A stretch of DNA of 64,000 nt from Aristolochia californica (GCA_029961685.1 JARWKL010000008.1:35031619-35095618); one strand, 5' to 3'. Positions 33,319 to 44,961 are shown, numbered from the stretch's first letter. Notes: generated by a model from the letters alone, not told the origin. Translations and numbers: made by a program.

Positions 33319-34100
33319 GGTGCATGTAGCTCCACCTCTAACTGTAATGACTCATTAAGGCCCGCTGTAAATAAATTGGCCTGCCGGTCTACGCGAACCA
33401 TCAGGCTAGTTCTTGCCAATTTTTCCTAGAACTGTTTTTGATAGAGCTCCACTAGCCCCGTTTGTCGTAACAGTACCAAATCCCCCAAGGGGTTACTGTG
33501 GGTTAGAGGACTGAATCGTATAGTGCATAATTCTTTAAACTCTTCCCAATCCAACACTAATCTACCCGACTCAACATGATGAAACCAAAGTTGTGCTTTC
33601 CCAAGCAAGTGGAAAGCGGCCAACCCTACCATATCATTAGCTGTTGTTCTTTGATGGATAAATTTTTTTTTGCAACTATGTAACCAAATCAAAGGGTCTT
33701 CTGACCCATTAAAAGTAGGGAAATCAAGTTTTGTATACCTTGGTACCGTACCTTCTCCCTAGTTAAAGTTTCCAATCTGGCCAGGAAAACTAGTGCGCCC
33801 AGCAAACTCATCTCCCCCCCTGGTATGCAAGTTGTCCTCTCCTCTTTGTTTCGGAATTGAGTTCTTTCCAGTCGACATATTTCCCATCATCCTAGAAAGT
33901 CTCTCAATCTGAATATTCATATTAGGAATTTGCTCCATGATTTGAGCAATTTTTCTGTCAGTCTCTGCCTGACCTCTGAGCATCAATTCCCTTAACTCAT
34001 TAATGGTGTTCTCCACCGTGTTACCCTGCTTTGATACCAAGTTTCTATGGTCCCTAGCCATGGATCTAGTAACTCGGCGAGGTAATTGTGAGTCCAACAC
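33319..34100 (-). pseudogene. Gypsy gag remnant of J
   Basis: Starts with SQLPRRVTRSMARDHRNLVS reading from LTR across a PBS-like site, then a charged helical part, a Gly-rich patch, and the gag core (AFHLLGKAQLWFHHVE, LGDLVLLRQTGLVELYQKQF). It has in-frame stops near 33760 and 33425 and ends where LTR-like DNA begins near 33318. Homologous to the gag of I. Confidence 0.75.
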
Positions 34101-34907
34101 TGTAATGAAGAAAAGAACTCCCTTTCTTTACCTGTTCTTGGTAGGATTGAAAAGGAGTTTCCTTTTCTTAGTCTTCTATGTAAATAAAATACTTCTCTTG
34201 TTGTTCTTGGCTAGGAAGGGTTAACCCCTTTTTTCTGCTCACATCTAAGAGGGTAGGGACCCTCTAGAAAGGTTGCTGCTGCCCACATAGGAAAGATTAG
34301 GACTTCCTAACCCTCCCTTACTTGGTTAGAGGCTAAAGCAGCCTCTTTTAGTTGTGTTGCTCCATTAGGGAATCAAGACTTCCCTTTTCTTGCTCAGATT
34401 GAAGGGCACTTATTCCCTCTTGCTTCTGTAAATGTGGAAGAGGCTAAAGCCCCTCCTTGGACTTAGAAAACAGTAACTCAAGTCCCTCTCCCTTATCTTG
34501 GATAATCACAATGCAAAGCAGAATTCAAAGAGAGAAGAAATAAAACTCAAATCAAGAGAACCATACCTGGAGCTCGTCCAGGAGACCTCCAAACCCTCGA
34601 ACTCATCAAGGATAAATCCAAACACTTTTTAACCTAATTAAATACTTGCCTTTTCTCTACAACAACAACCTTTCTACCCTCTTAGACGTGAGCAGCAAAA
34701 AGGGGTTAACCCTTCCTGGCCAAGAACAGCAAGAGAAGTATTCTATTTATGTAGAAGACTACGAAAAGGAAACTTCTAATCAATCCTACTGAGAATAGGT
34801 TAAGAAAGGGAGTTCTTTTCTTCATTGCCATGACCAAGAACACTAATACAATGCTGAATTCACAACTACCTCGCCGAGTTATTAGATCCATGGCTAGGGA
34901 CCATAAC
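34044..34907. repeat. Inverted repeat arms (gypsy LTR/gag starts)
   Basis: Arms 34044-34283 and 34660-34907 are imperfect reverse complements. Both encode PRRV(T/I)RSMARDH outward-in and share GGGTTAACCC and TAGGAAGGGTTAACCCC. The spacer carries the rest of one LTR. Confidence 0.75.
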
Positions 34908-34908
34908 A

Positions 34909-36081
34909 TGCAAAGATGGACCTGCAAGAGAATCAACGGCCTGCAAAGACTCATCCATGGGATCAGTACAAAGAACACACGGATGGGATCCGGATTGAGC
35001 AATGTGCCAGGAATGGGGCGCAGGGGAAGATTGAGGCATGGCTGTATGAGGGAGACTTGGTTTCAAAAATTTTGAAAATTGGAGAGAGGATAGTGGTTGA
35101 GCCTGGGAAGTAGCTAGGGAAGGAAAGTAAGTCTGATCAAATTGAGCATGTCGGGTGATATATAGTCTAGAGGTAGTGGGATCAAGACAACAAAACCCTT
35201 TATAAGAGAAGTTGTATCCCATAAAGAGGGGAAATTTATTAGGCATATAATCACATAAACATGGATAAACACGACAACCAAATGGATGAAATTTTTTATA
35301 ATTTTTGGAGAAACCATAGAGAAACTCAAAATAGGACTTACCTCCAAGAAGTGATGTGGGCAAGCGGTTGATGATATAAGCTATAGTGCTAAAGGCATCA
35401 ACCCATAAGCAAGAAGAAGTGTGGGAATGAAAAAGCAAGGTCAAACCAGTTTCAATCACATGATGGTGTTTTCGTTTGGCGCGACCATTTTGGGCTGGAG
35501 CATATGGAAAAGATAGTTGATGATGAATGTCAGAGGTACGAAGGTGATTTTTAAAGCAGTTGCTAGTAAATTTTGCACCACCATCACTTTGAAATTTTTT
35601 TATACGAGCAGAATGTTGGTTTTCCACAAATTTTTGAAATTGAATAAAGGTATCATAGAAGTTAGATTTCAATTTCATGGGATAAAGCCAAGTGAAGCGA
35701 GAATAATCATCAATAAACAAAACATAGTAAACAAAACCCAAATTGGATGATACTGGTGAAGGACCCCATATATCGCAATGAATAAGATCTAACACATGGG
35801 ACGACCGTTTTTTCATTATGAGAATAAGGCAAACGATGACTTTTAGCAGGTTGGCATGTATCACATAATTTAGGAGAGGGCCATAAGGAAGTAAGATAAA
35901 GTTGTCCTTTTTTATTTAATAAAGAAATAATAGAATGATGCACATGTCCTAGGCGAGCATGCCAAAAATCATACGAAGCATGAAGAAATTTATTTTTCAG
36001 GAAAGAAATAAAAGAGAAATTGCCACACTCTAGCACATATAAGCCTCCATCACGTTTATCTGTTGCCATCACCTTTTCCAT
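34909..36081 (-). pseudogene. F integrase (GAG_pre-integrase and rve core)
   Basis: Well-preserved copia integrase on the minus strand in two overlapping frames. Pre-integrase HARLGHVHHSIISLL and LCDTCQPAKSHRLPY (HHCC finger), then LDLIHCDIWGPSPVSS, FIDDYSRFTWLYPMK, a catalytic-Asp region FQSDGGAKF and PAQNGRAKRKHHHVIE, where the usual Glu context reads Ala (A-K-R-K-H-H). It continues through VYPCLCDYMPNKF to the serine/proline linker and is cut by J at SLAGPSLH. A frameshift near 35820-35870 separates the two parts. Confidence 0.82.
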
Positions 36082-36168
36082 TTGGCGATTCTAAATAGTG
36101 AAACATCATTAGTAAATGTAACGGATAAAGAAAAAGCATTCGTTAATTTACTAATGGACAAAAGTTTT

Positions 36169-36393
36169 TCAGTGAGATGGGGGAACAACCAAAACATTTA
36201 AAAATTGACGATCGGGAGAAGGGGAAAGTTGACCAGTATGGGTAATAGGTAGGGACGCACCATTCCCTACAATCACACAATCCTTACCCGTGTAGGTGAC
36301 AGAGTGATTCAAAGATGAGTGGGCTGGAGTCATGTGGGCCAAAGCCCCTGTATCCATGAACCAGTCGGATGGTTCATTTTCAGACAGAGACAC
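36169..36393 (-). pseudogene. F protease region
   Basis: SDWFMDTGALAHMT is the aspartic-protease active-site region (DTGA in place of the more common DSGA, a conservative form), followed by VGNGASLPITHTG and FLNVLVVP. The frame opens from the gag/knuckle region and breaks before the pre-integrase domain. Confidence 0.75.
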
Positions 36394-36409
36394 GAAGCAG
36401 TGAAAGCCT

Positions 36410-37348
36410 TTGCAAGTTGCACCGAGGGTTCATGCCGAGCATAGCGCTGCCGACAACGATCGTCATAATGGCCTTCCAAGCTGCAAATCTCGCAGCGTGG
36501 TGATTGCGACTATGGTTGGGGTTGGAACGGCCCTGGCCATGACTGGAATCACTGCTCTGGCCGTGACTGGATTGGATGCCATGGCCATTTCCATGACGAT
36601 GTTTTTACGAGAAGAGCCTCCAAAACTATGAGAGGAGGACCGATTTTTAGTGAAAGCGGCAGCTGAGGTCGTCGAAGGCTCGAAAGATTTTTTAAAATTT
36701 TCAAAACTCTCAGCTTTGGACACAAGATCAGAGAAGCTGGGGAGGGGAGTTTGTGCCATTTAAGCAGAGGAGAGGCTGGAGAAATCAGGGGCGAGACCAC
36801 AAATGAACTAGGGAACTTTGTCGATTCCATCGACGGGATGACCGATAGCATGAAGCTGATCGTACAAAACCTTGAAGGCATGGGCATAGACAGTGACCGA
36901 GCAAGTGCCGCATTTCATCAATTGAAGGTCATCTTTGAGGCGAATTTCAAGGGCCTTGGAGAGGTGGTTGAAGGTGTTTTCTAGGGTGATCCATACCTCA
37001 CGGGATGTAGAGAGACCGACGGCTTCAGCCATGCCTTCCTCTAAAAGAGAGGAGAGGAGAAGGCTAAGGAGGCGCTGATCTATTGCTTTCCATGCCATAT
37101 GTTTGGTGTTTGGCATCTGAGAGGGGGGGGGGGGGGGGGGGAGAAATGGAGTGAGGGGGGTCGAATTGAGGTGGTGGCACAAGGGTGCCATCCACATGAT
37201 CCAACAAACCTTGACTGTCAAGGAGGAGAAGAAATTGACTCTTCCATACAAGATAGTTGGAGAATGAAAGGTTAATGGTAACCATGTGAATCATGGTGTT
37301 GAAGGGAAGAAGGATGGGAGAGGAATCGGGAGAGAAATCAAAGGTCAT
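36410..37348 (-). pseudogene. F gag remnant
   Basis: Copia UBN2-type gag: SFSNYLVWKSQFLLLLDSQG, HVDGTLVPPP, a Pro-rich stretch broken by a G/C homopolymer at 37123-37141, then LLSSLLEEGMAEAVGL, REVWITLENTF, KDDLQLMKCGTCSVTVYAHA. A further frame carries SFSDLVSKAESFE and the Arg/Gly/Ser-rich tail. Frameshift lies at the homopolymer and near 36760-36810. Confidence 0.78.
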
Positions 37349-37380
37349 TAAGGATCACGGGATACTAAGCCAGGTACACT

Positions 37381-37393
37381 CTGATACCATGAG
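37381..37393 (-). other. Primer-binding site of F
   Basis: CTGATACCATGAG on the plus strand reads TGGTATCAG on the minus strand next to the LTR (TGTTAAG at 37396). Confidence 0.7.
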
Positions 37394-37395
37394 AA

Positions 37396-37596
37396 TGTTA
37401 AGAAAAATCACCACCGTGATAGGGGTGAGAGAGTTTCATATTTAGAGTCATTTACAATGTGTATAACGTAATCAACGTAATTACACATAAAATTGATTAC
37501 ACAATGAATGGAAAGAATGAACTAAACAAGCTCCTATAATTGAGGGTCAAAGGTTCCATATGGAAGGCCGTAGATCAGGGCAGAGAATCCTCAACA
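37396..37596 (-). repeat. 5' LTR of F
   Basis: A short 201-bp LTR, TGTTAAGAAAAATCACC to GAATCCTCAACA. Typical size for small-LTR copia lineages. Confidence 0.75.
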
Positions 37597-37841
37597 GACC
37601 ATACAAGTTTTTTTGAAGTTTGTACACCACTTTCTCCTTTCCCTATGGTTTGAAACTCAGTGGCTGCATCATGTAAATTTATTCCTCCAAATCACCATGA
37701 AAAAAGGTTGTCTTTACGTCCAACTGCTCTAAGTGAAAGTCTTCATTTGCCACTAGTCCAAGAACAATGTAGTCGATGCCACTAGTCCAATATCAATATC
37801 TCCTACCTTCATGTACGTCTTTTATTCTGTACACCCATTTA
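37597..37841 (-). pseudogene. E reverse transcriptase fragment
   Basis: Minus-strand reading includes KGVYRIKDVHEG, LEQLDVKTTFFHGDLEE, IYMMQPLSF and KVVYKLQKNLYGL, all conserved copia RT motifs. It stops at the F insertion. Stops break the frame. Confidence 0.75.
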
Positions 37842-37846
37842 TTCTG

Positions 37847-38475
37847 TGTTGAATTTAGACCCCTTTTCCATAATCACGAGCAAAATAAAGAAGAAAGAAA
37901 AGAGAGAAAATGGGAGAAAAGCTCTCGGGTAGAGTAGAAAAAATTAAAAGGGAAAGGATGAGCTGCGCCAAGCAAGGAGAGGGAGAGAGAGAACAAAATC
38001 GGGATTGAATGTGTTGCTTGATTAATTCCAAATTACAACCTCTCTATTTATAAGAGAGAAGGAGGTAGAGTCCTTATACAAGTTGTCATTTAATCCTAAT
38101 TACATTCTAACTCTAACTCTTCAATATAAGTAAGTCTATTCAAACTAGAACTCCTAGAAGACTAATTGGTGTAGAACTAGGAGTTCTTTATTACCACGTG
38201 GGATAAGCCAGCTCGTGGCCTTATCCTAGTGGGCCCCGTATGATTCTCCAGTGCTCCTTGATAATTGTGCCAGCTCGTGAGATCTTGTGGGCCCCACTTG
38301 ATCTTCAAGTCTTCTAAATCAACTCAGCTTGTGCTTCTTGATTACTTTACTCGAGCTTGCTTTGGGAGAGGACTCTTCTTGGTGTCCCAAGTCCTCTAGG
38401 ATTCTTCTTGATGACCTATGTCCTCATGGTGGGTCCCACCAGCTTGAGTACCATGGTGGGCCTCACATTGTAACA
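37847..38475 (-). mobile_element. Copia solo LTR (A/B family) with perfect TSD
   Basis: 629 bp, TGTTGAATTTAGACCCC to CACATTGTAACA, flanked by TTCTG at 37842-37846 and 38476-38480. Inserted in copia E. Confidence 0.88.
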
Positions 38476-38480
38476 TTCTG

Positions 38481-39683
38481 AAAGGTCTTCTTCTCTTTTG
38501 GTACTCGGTCAACTACCATGTCTAATTGGATAACAGTGAATCCATCTCGTCCTTCATGACCAACTCCCACTTGGTTGATTCATCAACTTGCATGGATTCC
38601 TCATAGCACTTTGGTTTATCTTATCAGTCAACAAAATATAATTCAGCGGATGGGAGTACCTCTATGGTGGGCTGCTAATTCTAGCAAATCTTCTGAGTTC
38701 AATCATAGGAATGTTCGAATTTATTTCTAGGGATATGTTTTCCTTATCTTCCTGAACAATATTCTCCATCTCAAAAAATGGAAGATCTCTCACCTCAATC
38801 ACTTTAGACTTCATGGCTTCATCACTTGTGCTCTTAGACTCTGTTCTCAACCTATCTTTATAGAGCACACCTTAATTGAAGATCACGTCCTTGCTCTTGA
38901 TAACCTTACGACTTTGGTCATCCCTGAAGCGCCAAACTTGGTACTACCATAGCCGATAAATAAACATATATTAGATTTAGCGACCAATTCACTTTTAACA
39001 ACAAAATCAATATGAATATAAAAAACACAACCAAAAACTTTCAAGAAAGAATGGTTTACCTCTTTGCCGCTCTAGACCTCTTCTTTTATTTTACAATCAA
39101 ATGGTGTTGAGGGACCTCTGTTGATCAAATAGGCAGCGAAACTAATAGCTTCATACGAGTTGATCAAATAGGTAGTGGAGCTAATAGCTTCAAACCAGAA
39201 CATCTTTGGCAATCCCGCATGTAATCTCATGCTCCTTGCACGCTCGTTCAAATTTATATTCATCCTCTCAGCCACACCATTATGTTGAGGTTTTCCAAGA
39301 GTGATCTTCTTCATCTTGATTCCATTATCAGCACAGTACCGCTTGAAATTATCATATGTGTATTCTCCCCCATTATCTAACTACAAGCACTTCACCTTCA
39401 AATCTGTCTCATTCTCAACCATTGCTCTCCATCTCTTGAATGTATCAAAGACATCAGATTTATTTTTCAAGAAATAAACCCATACCTTTCTACTTGCAAC
39501 ATAAATAAATGTCATAGAGTAGTTAGAACCACCATAGGAAGTAACAGCTGAAGGCCCCCACACAATTGTCTGAACCAACTCCAATTTTGTTGTCTTTTGC
39601 TCCTTTTCATCCTTGGAAAAGTTAACCCTTTTTTGCTTGCCAAAAATAAAGCCTTCACACAAACTCTTGTTTACAATTTTCAA
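38481..39683 (-). pseudogene. E integrase and linker remnant
   Basis: Minus-strand integrase: LVQTIVWGPSAVTSYGGSNY, FIYVASRKVWVYFLKNKSDVFDTF, then LGKPQHNGVAERMN, ERARSMRLHAGLPKMFWFEA and STTYLIN. An in-element duplication repeats the EAISFAAYLIN segment (39110-39200). The linker toward RT (38868-38662) is frame-shifted. Confidence 0.75.
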
Positions 39684-40073
39684 CCTTGGTAGCTTTTGGA
39701 CTGAAGCATTTTCATTCCCTTCTCACTCATGTGACCGAGCCTATAATGTTACAAATCAGAATTAGTAACAACATCAACAACTGCAACCATGTCTCTACAA
39801 CTGGAAGTGATGTAAAGTGTTCTACTTTTAACTTCTCATGTAATAACCACGGCTCCCTTTGTGACTTTCCAGGAAACACCATTAAAAGTCACATTGACCT
39901 TCATCATCAACCTGCCCTACTAAGATTAGATTAAGCATCAGTTTTGGTACATGTCTCACCGTGTGAGTTTTTCTCACTGATTTGTTTGACATCCTCAAAC
40001 TGATATTACCAAAATGGATAATATCCAAAGGTTCTCCATCAATAAGATACACCTTCTCATGATCTCCAACAAA

Positions 40074-40561
40074 TTAATTCTCCATGATCTCACGGTGCTC
40101 AGTGGTGTGAAAAGAAGCTCTTGAATCTAACACCCAAGAGTCAATAGGGCTATCAACCGACAAGAGTAAAGAATCTTGTACTTCTTCAGTCACCGCATTT
40201 GAAGCAACATTTTCCTTTGTATCCTTCTTTGATGCTTTGCAGTTCTTCTTTATGTGGCAAGACTTGCCACAATTCCAGCATTCCACTTTCCTTCCGAATT
40301 TGGACTTGCTTCTACCAACCTTGACTTCCCTCTACCATTGCCCTTGTTGGAATTCCTCTCAAAGTTCTTGCCCCTAGTATCAACACTTGGGACAGAATTA
40401 GATGTCGAAGATTCTTTGGAGTCCTTTCTATGAAATTTCTTCACAAGAATGGTATCCCAAACATCATTAAAACTCAACTTCCCATTGTCTAAAAAGGTCT
40501 GACTGCAACCCTCATAGGCTCCCAACAATTTGGCAGAGACGCCAAAAGAATTAAAGCACAA
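40074..40561 (-). pseudogene. E zinc knuckle and protease
   Basis: CWNCGKSCHIKKNC is a proper CX2CX4HX4C knuckle. PIDSWVLDSRASFHTT is the protease site, where the Gly of DSG is Arg, which should destroy catalysis. A basic Asn/Gly/Arg-rich segment (NFERNSNKGNGRGKSRLVEA) precedes it in a neighbouring frame. Confidence 0.8.
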
Positions 40562-40581
40562 ACCTCATCATAAAATTTAAT

Positions 40582-40815
40582 CTAAACGGAGGTCAATTGA
40601 TTGATAATTGTGCTAAACTTATTCAAATGTGTTGCCACTAATGTATTTTTTGTCATCTTTGAATTGAAGAATTTTTTTATGAGATGTACCTTATTATTTG
40701 TGGAAAGCTTCTCATACATGTCGGACAGAATCTTCATCATCCTCGTTGTGGTTTTCTTCAACGCGATATTGTGAGCGACGTTCTTCGACCATGTTAACTG
40801 GATTACTCCCAACAC
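40582..40815 (-). pseudogene. E gag core
   Basis: KILSDMYEKLSTNNKVHLIK, FNSKMTKNTLVATHLNKFST, the UBN2 gag core of copia elements. The upstream part to the PBS at about 41011 is weakly readable. Confidence 0.75.
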
Positions 40816-41010
40816 CTATCTATCAAGGACATTTCACTCATCATCTTTGATACCTTCTGGTTCCATATCTCGAAGTGGTGAGTGTAGCTTTTTACTGTAT
40901 AGATAATCTTTGATCTGCATCCTCCAGAATGCAAAATCCATACCATTGAATTTGTTTACTCCTCATGTTGAGCCTTCTCCGCCAGCCATTGCTCTCAATC
41001 ATGAACCAAA

Positions 41011-41022
41011 GCTTTGATACCC
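41011..41022 (-). other. Primer-binding site of E
   Basis: GCTTTGATACCC on the plus strand, close to the Met-type site on the minus strand, next to the LTR start TGTTAAGAATTAG at 41025. Confidence 0.6.
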
Positions 41023-41024
41023 CT

Positions 41025-41179
41025 TGTTAAGAATTAGATGCCCTAATTTAGACCTAACGAGAGCAATAAAAATATACACAGAAGAAGGAAAAAGCAAGTA
41101 TTTCGTCTCAAGGTGAGACTATGTCCTGTCTTCCACCATTGTAGTAATCCACTATGAAGATAAAATAGTTTAGAAGAGA
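41025..41179 (-). repeat. E 5' LTR, left piece
   Basis: Starts TGTTAAGAATT. The second piece (57201-57509) ends ACAACTTAACA, giving matched TGTTAAG/CTTAACA termini. Total about 464 bp when A is removed. Confidence 0.65.
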
Positions 41180-41758
41180 TGTTGAATTTAGGACCCCTTT
41201 TCTAATATCTCGAGCAAAGGAAGAGAGAAAGAAAAAGAAGAAAAATGGAAGAAGGCTCTCGGGTAGAGAGAAGAGGAGAAGAGGAGCAAGGTGTGCGGCA
41301 AGCAAAGAGAGAGAGATTTACTCAAGAAAAATTTTTAGAACTTGATTAATTCTGAATTACAACACCTCTATTTATAGTAGAGGAAGTGATAAAGTCCTTA
41401 TACAATAAACCTTTAAGTCTCCTAATTACATTCCAACCCTAACTCTCTAAGATAAGTCTATCATGAAAGGATAATACAATCTACTAGAGCTCTAATATAA
41501 CTTGAACTCTAACTCGTCTTCCATCACGTGGACATAAGAGAGAAGGCTGGCTCGTGGTCTTATCTTTGTGGGTCCCACATGATCTTCCAGCTCATTTTGA
41601 TAAGATTACCTGCTCGTGGTATCATTATGGGTCCCACTTGATATTCAAGTCTTCTAATTTATTCCAGCTTGTGCTTCTTATCTCTTTAAGTCATTCTAGC
41701 TTGGGTGAGGACTCTTCTTGGCATCCCACATCCTCAAGGTGGGTCCCACATTGTAACA
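41180..41758 (-). repeat. 3' LTR of A
   Basis: 579 bp, TGTTGAATTTAGGACCCC to CACATTGTAACA. Next to it CTTCCCCTCAAGCT is the polypurine tract on the opposite strand. TATA-like CTATTTATAGTAG lies near 41373. Confidence 0.9.
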
Positions 41759-41779
41759 CTTCCCCTCAAGCTAGGGGTG

Positions 41780-42690
41780 AGAAAACATCGTAGATGTCTA
41801 GTTTGCTGAAGATGGTAAACATAATCTTATGAGTGACCAGCTTGGTGAGACTATCTTCAACTTGAATTTGTGTTGATATATGCTTTAGAGATTAAAGGCC
41901 CGCTTGGAAATTTTCTCGTATAAAATGGTAGTCCACTTCAATATGCTTTGTTCTTTCATGGAAGATTGGATTCAATGTAATGTGTATTGCTGCTTGATTA
42001 TCACAATGTAGATCCATCAGAGCTTATTTGTAGAATCCCAATTCAGTGAGAAGATATTTTACCCATAGGAGTTCACTAATAGTGTGTGCCATGACTCTGT
42101 ATTCTGCTTATGCACTTGACCGTGCTACTACATTTTGATTTTTGCTTCTCCATGTTAAAAAATTCCCTCCAACCATAGTACAAAATCCCGAAGTAGATTT
42201 CCTGTCATCCGGGAATCTGGCTCAGTCGGTATCTGAGAATCCTTCGATGTTGAAGTGACCATGATTTTTATAGAGAAACCTTCTTCCTAGAGCTCCATTC
42301 AGATATCGTAATATCCCTTCAAGTGCTTACCAATGACTAAGTTTTGGTTTGTATATGTATCGACTCACCACACTTACTGCATATGATATATCCGGCCTTA
42401 TTACACATAGGTAAATAAGTCTTCCCAGTAGTCTTTGATATTTTCTGATATCTACATCTTCTCCAGTACATGCACATTATTTTATATTTGAATCCATAGG
42501 AGTTTATGTTGGTTAGCATCCCCTCATTCCTGTTTCCTCTAGTAGATCAAGAGCATACTTCCTTTGGGATAGCACAATCCCATGTCTGGATTGTAATACT
42601 TCAATACCCAGAAAATATTTGTGTAGTCCAAGATCCTTTGTCTTGAATTCAGCACATATTTTTTCTTTTGTTTTTTGGATGTCCTCGGAA
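41780..42690 (-). pseudogene. A RNase H remnant
   Basis: Minus-strand reading keeps ILSQRKY-like, GSLIYL, HWQALE and YCDNQAA-type segments of copia RNase H (compare B 55521-56212, which aligns along the whole span). Frame is broken repeatedly. Confidence 0.7.
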
Positions 42691-43554
42691 TCACTACAAG
42701 TTAAAATGATATCATCAACATATACTGCCAGAATTACCTTGCCTCTAGGTGTGTTTTTAATAAATACTGAGTGATCTCCAGAGCATCTATAAAATCTAGC
42801 CCGTATGATGACTTGACTAAATTTCTCAAACCATGCACGGGGGGACTATTTTAGACCATACAGAGATTTTTTTAGTCAACATACTGACTCCCCCTCAACC
42901 ACATACCCAGGTGGTTGCATACAAAATCACTTCTTTGATGTCCCCATTCAGAAAGACCTTTTTCACATCAAGTTGATATACCTGCAAAAAAGAGTTAGCT
43001 GCTAGAGATAATGACACAAGTACTGAGTTCATTTTGGCCAATGGAGAGAAGTTTCCTCATAATCAATTCCATAACATTGTGTATAGCCTTAACAACGAGG
43101 CGAGCTTTCAACTGAGCCACGGACCCATCCGGATTGTGTTTCACTATAAACACCCATTTGCAACCGACGGGTTTCTTATCTGATGGAATGGGACTAGAGC
43201 CCATGTCTAATTTTCATAAAGTACCTGCATTTCTTCATCCATTGCTGCCTTCAACCTTGGATGTTTGAGAGCCTCCTGATAGGACTGTGGTAATACAAGG
43301 GAGGAAATAACAGAGAGAAATTGACAACATGCAAGGGACAAACGATGATGAGACACAAAATTTGATATGGGATGAGACGTGGAGGGTGTGGTGAATGATC
43401 TGGGTTCTTTTCTTTGTGAAATAGGGTGAATATCATATTGTGGACCAAAAACAACTGAAGAAGATGGACTTACATCGGTGGGATCCGTAAACTCAGTAGG
43501 TGTGGTGTCAACCAGTGTTTTTGGGGTATGAGTAATTTCTATATTACGGGGCAC
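42691..43554 (-). pseudogene. A reverse transcriptase remnant
   Basis: Linker (TPTEFTDPTDVSPSSSVVFG; QYDIHPISQRKEPRSF), then QSYQEALKHPRLKAAMDEEM, KKPVGCKWVF and KHNPDGSVAQLKARLV, and further RT blocks in other frames. The YVDD neighbourhood is recognisable around 42710 only as DNA homology to B. Confidence 0.75.
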
Positions 43555-43599
43555 AACTGGTCAAGGAGAACCTGGTATTGAAGATAAACCTAGAGGAGC

Positions 43600-44961
43600 A
43601 TTGTTAGAATAGTATGGAGAGTCTTCAAAAAATGTGCCATCCCTGGACACAAGTAAGCGCTAAAGAGTGGGATTATAGCAAACATAACCCTTTTGAGTAC
43701 GAGAGAATCCTAAAAAAATATACTTGATAGATTTAGGATCAAGTTTACTGTGTTTTGGGGAGGAAATATGGACAAAACATTGACACCCGAAGACTTTCGA
43801 GGTTAGTGAAAATAGATCATCTTTTGGTAACAATATAGAGTAAGGAGATTTATTACCAAGAACGGAAGATGGTAGATGATTTATAAGAAAGCATGTGATA
43901 AGGGTTGCATGTGGCCAATAAAAGTATGGAACTTTTATGGTATATAATAAACCTTGAGCTACCTCAAGAATAAGACAATTTTTCCATTCGTCTACACAAT
44001 TTTGTTGAGGAGTGTAGGCACATGATGTTTGATGGGTAATGCCATTTTCTTGACAAAAAGAGTCAAGGTCTTAGGAAATGTTTTCAATGGCATTATCAGA
44101 CCAAAGTATTTTTATTTTATGACCAAACTGAGCGAGTACCATAACATGAAAAGACTTAAAAATCAATGGTATCTCAGAACGCTCCATAAATAGAAACAAA
44201 CAAGTGGTACGAGTGAAATCATCAATAAATATAATAAAATACCTGACTTGAGGAATATTTGAGACGCTCAAGGGTCTCCATACATTGGTATGAATTTGTT
44301 GGAAGATGGGCCCAAGCGTACATGACCAAGGAAGGCCCACATATCTAAGAGTGTTGGAAGATGGGTCCAAGCCCATAACATATGGATCCATAGAAGATGG
44401 GCTCAAGCCCACATGACCAAGAAGACCCACATACCTAAAAATGTTGGAAGATGGGCCCAAGCATAAGATATGGGACCCACCACGATCACGTGAGGTGGCA
44501 TAAGAAGTCTTACACGATAAGAAGTCTAGCAGAGCCACGATTATTATGGAAGTAGGTCTCACAGAAGAGTTTCAATTTTAAGGTGTTTTAGTCATGTTAA
44601 TCTTTTATTTATTTTGGGTTATTTAATTATGATAGGACTTATCTTTAAGTATAAGAGTTTGGGTGTAATTGGGACAAAGATAGTTTTATTGTAATTGAAC
44701 TCTACTACCTTCCTCTATTATAAATAAAGGTTCATGTACTCTGATTATAATAAGTAAATGAAGTATTTCTCTTTTCTATAAATTCAACAAAATTAATGAA
44801 AACGGAGTAATACTCTTGACTTCTAGACGAGGTGAGTATGTACTCCTTTGATGTTTACTCATTTGACAAACTTCACAATTAAACTCTGATGTGACTTTAA
44901 AAGTAGGAAACATAGAATGAAGAGATTGTGCAGATGGATGTCCCAACCGATTGTGTCATAT
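43600..44961 (-). pseudogene. A integrase remnant, split by solo LTR
   Basis: Reads RTTCLFLFMERSEIPLIF, SFHVMVLAQFGHKIKILWSD and on to the TQKGYVCY and PSKVFGCQ-type blocks in other frames; the upstream part resumes beyond 44790 (PFSLI-like). The family-alpha LTR 44297-44789 splits it just before the first catalytic Asp region. Confidence 0.72.
44297..44789 (+). mobile_element. Family-alpha solo LTR in A integrase
   Basis: 493 bp, TGTTGGAAGATGGGCCC to ATAAATTCAACA, flanked by GAATT (44292-44296) and AAATT (44790-44794). Its first 200 bases hold three to four diverged copies of the GGAAGATGGGCCCAAGC unit. Confidence 0.85.

Larger units (their letters stand above)
33203..34908. mobile_element. 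Gypsy element J with internally inverted segment
   Basis: Inserted in F: flanks TGCAG (33198-33202) and TGCAA (34909-34913), 4 of 5 matching. The left end (TGTTGAATGCTCAATAG...CCGAGTCA) matches the start of the gypsy LTR read on the plus strand (compare the complement of 14375), and the right end (GGGACCATAACA) is the LTR end read on the plus strand. Between them gag and its flanking LTR segment are on the minus strand. As a result 34044-34283 and 34660-34907 form an inverted repeat around a roughly 380-bp spacer. The simplest reading is an element of the I/H lineage with an inverted internal block. Confidence 0.6.
32686..37596 (-). mobile_element. Copia element F, 3' end missing, split by J
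   Basis: Minus-strand copia from the 5' LTR (37396-37596) through gag, protease, integrase (34909-36081) and, after J (33203-34908), the start of RT (33202-32686). The 3' end is lost at the junction with G. Its right flank is inside the RT region of copia E, so F inserted into E. TSD cannot be tested because the other LTR is gone. Confidence 0.75.
37597..41024 (-). mobile_element. Copia element E interior (minus), RT end lost to F
   Basis: E runs from its split 5' LTR (41025-41179 plus 57201-57509) through gag, zinc knuckle/protease, integrase and the first part of RT. It is cut at 37596 by F. A solo LTR (37847-38475) sits in the RT-proximal part. Gag wording (DMYEKLSTNNKVHLIKKFF) and knuckle type set it apart from the A/B/G lineage. 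Confidence 0.75.

Noticed and set aside
34044..34907. Inverted repeat as a DNA transposon (TIR) or MITE
   Set aside because: Arms encode the gypsy gag start and LTR; outer flanks fit an LTR element (J) better than TIR termini.
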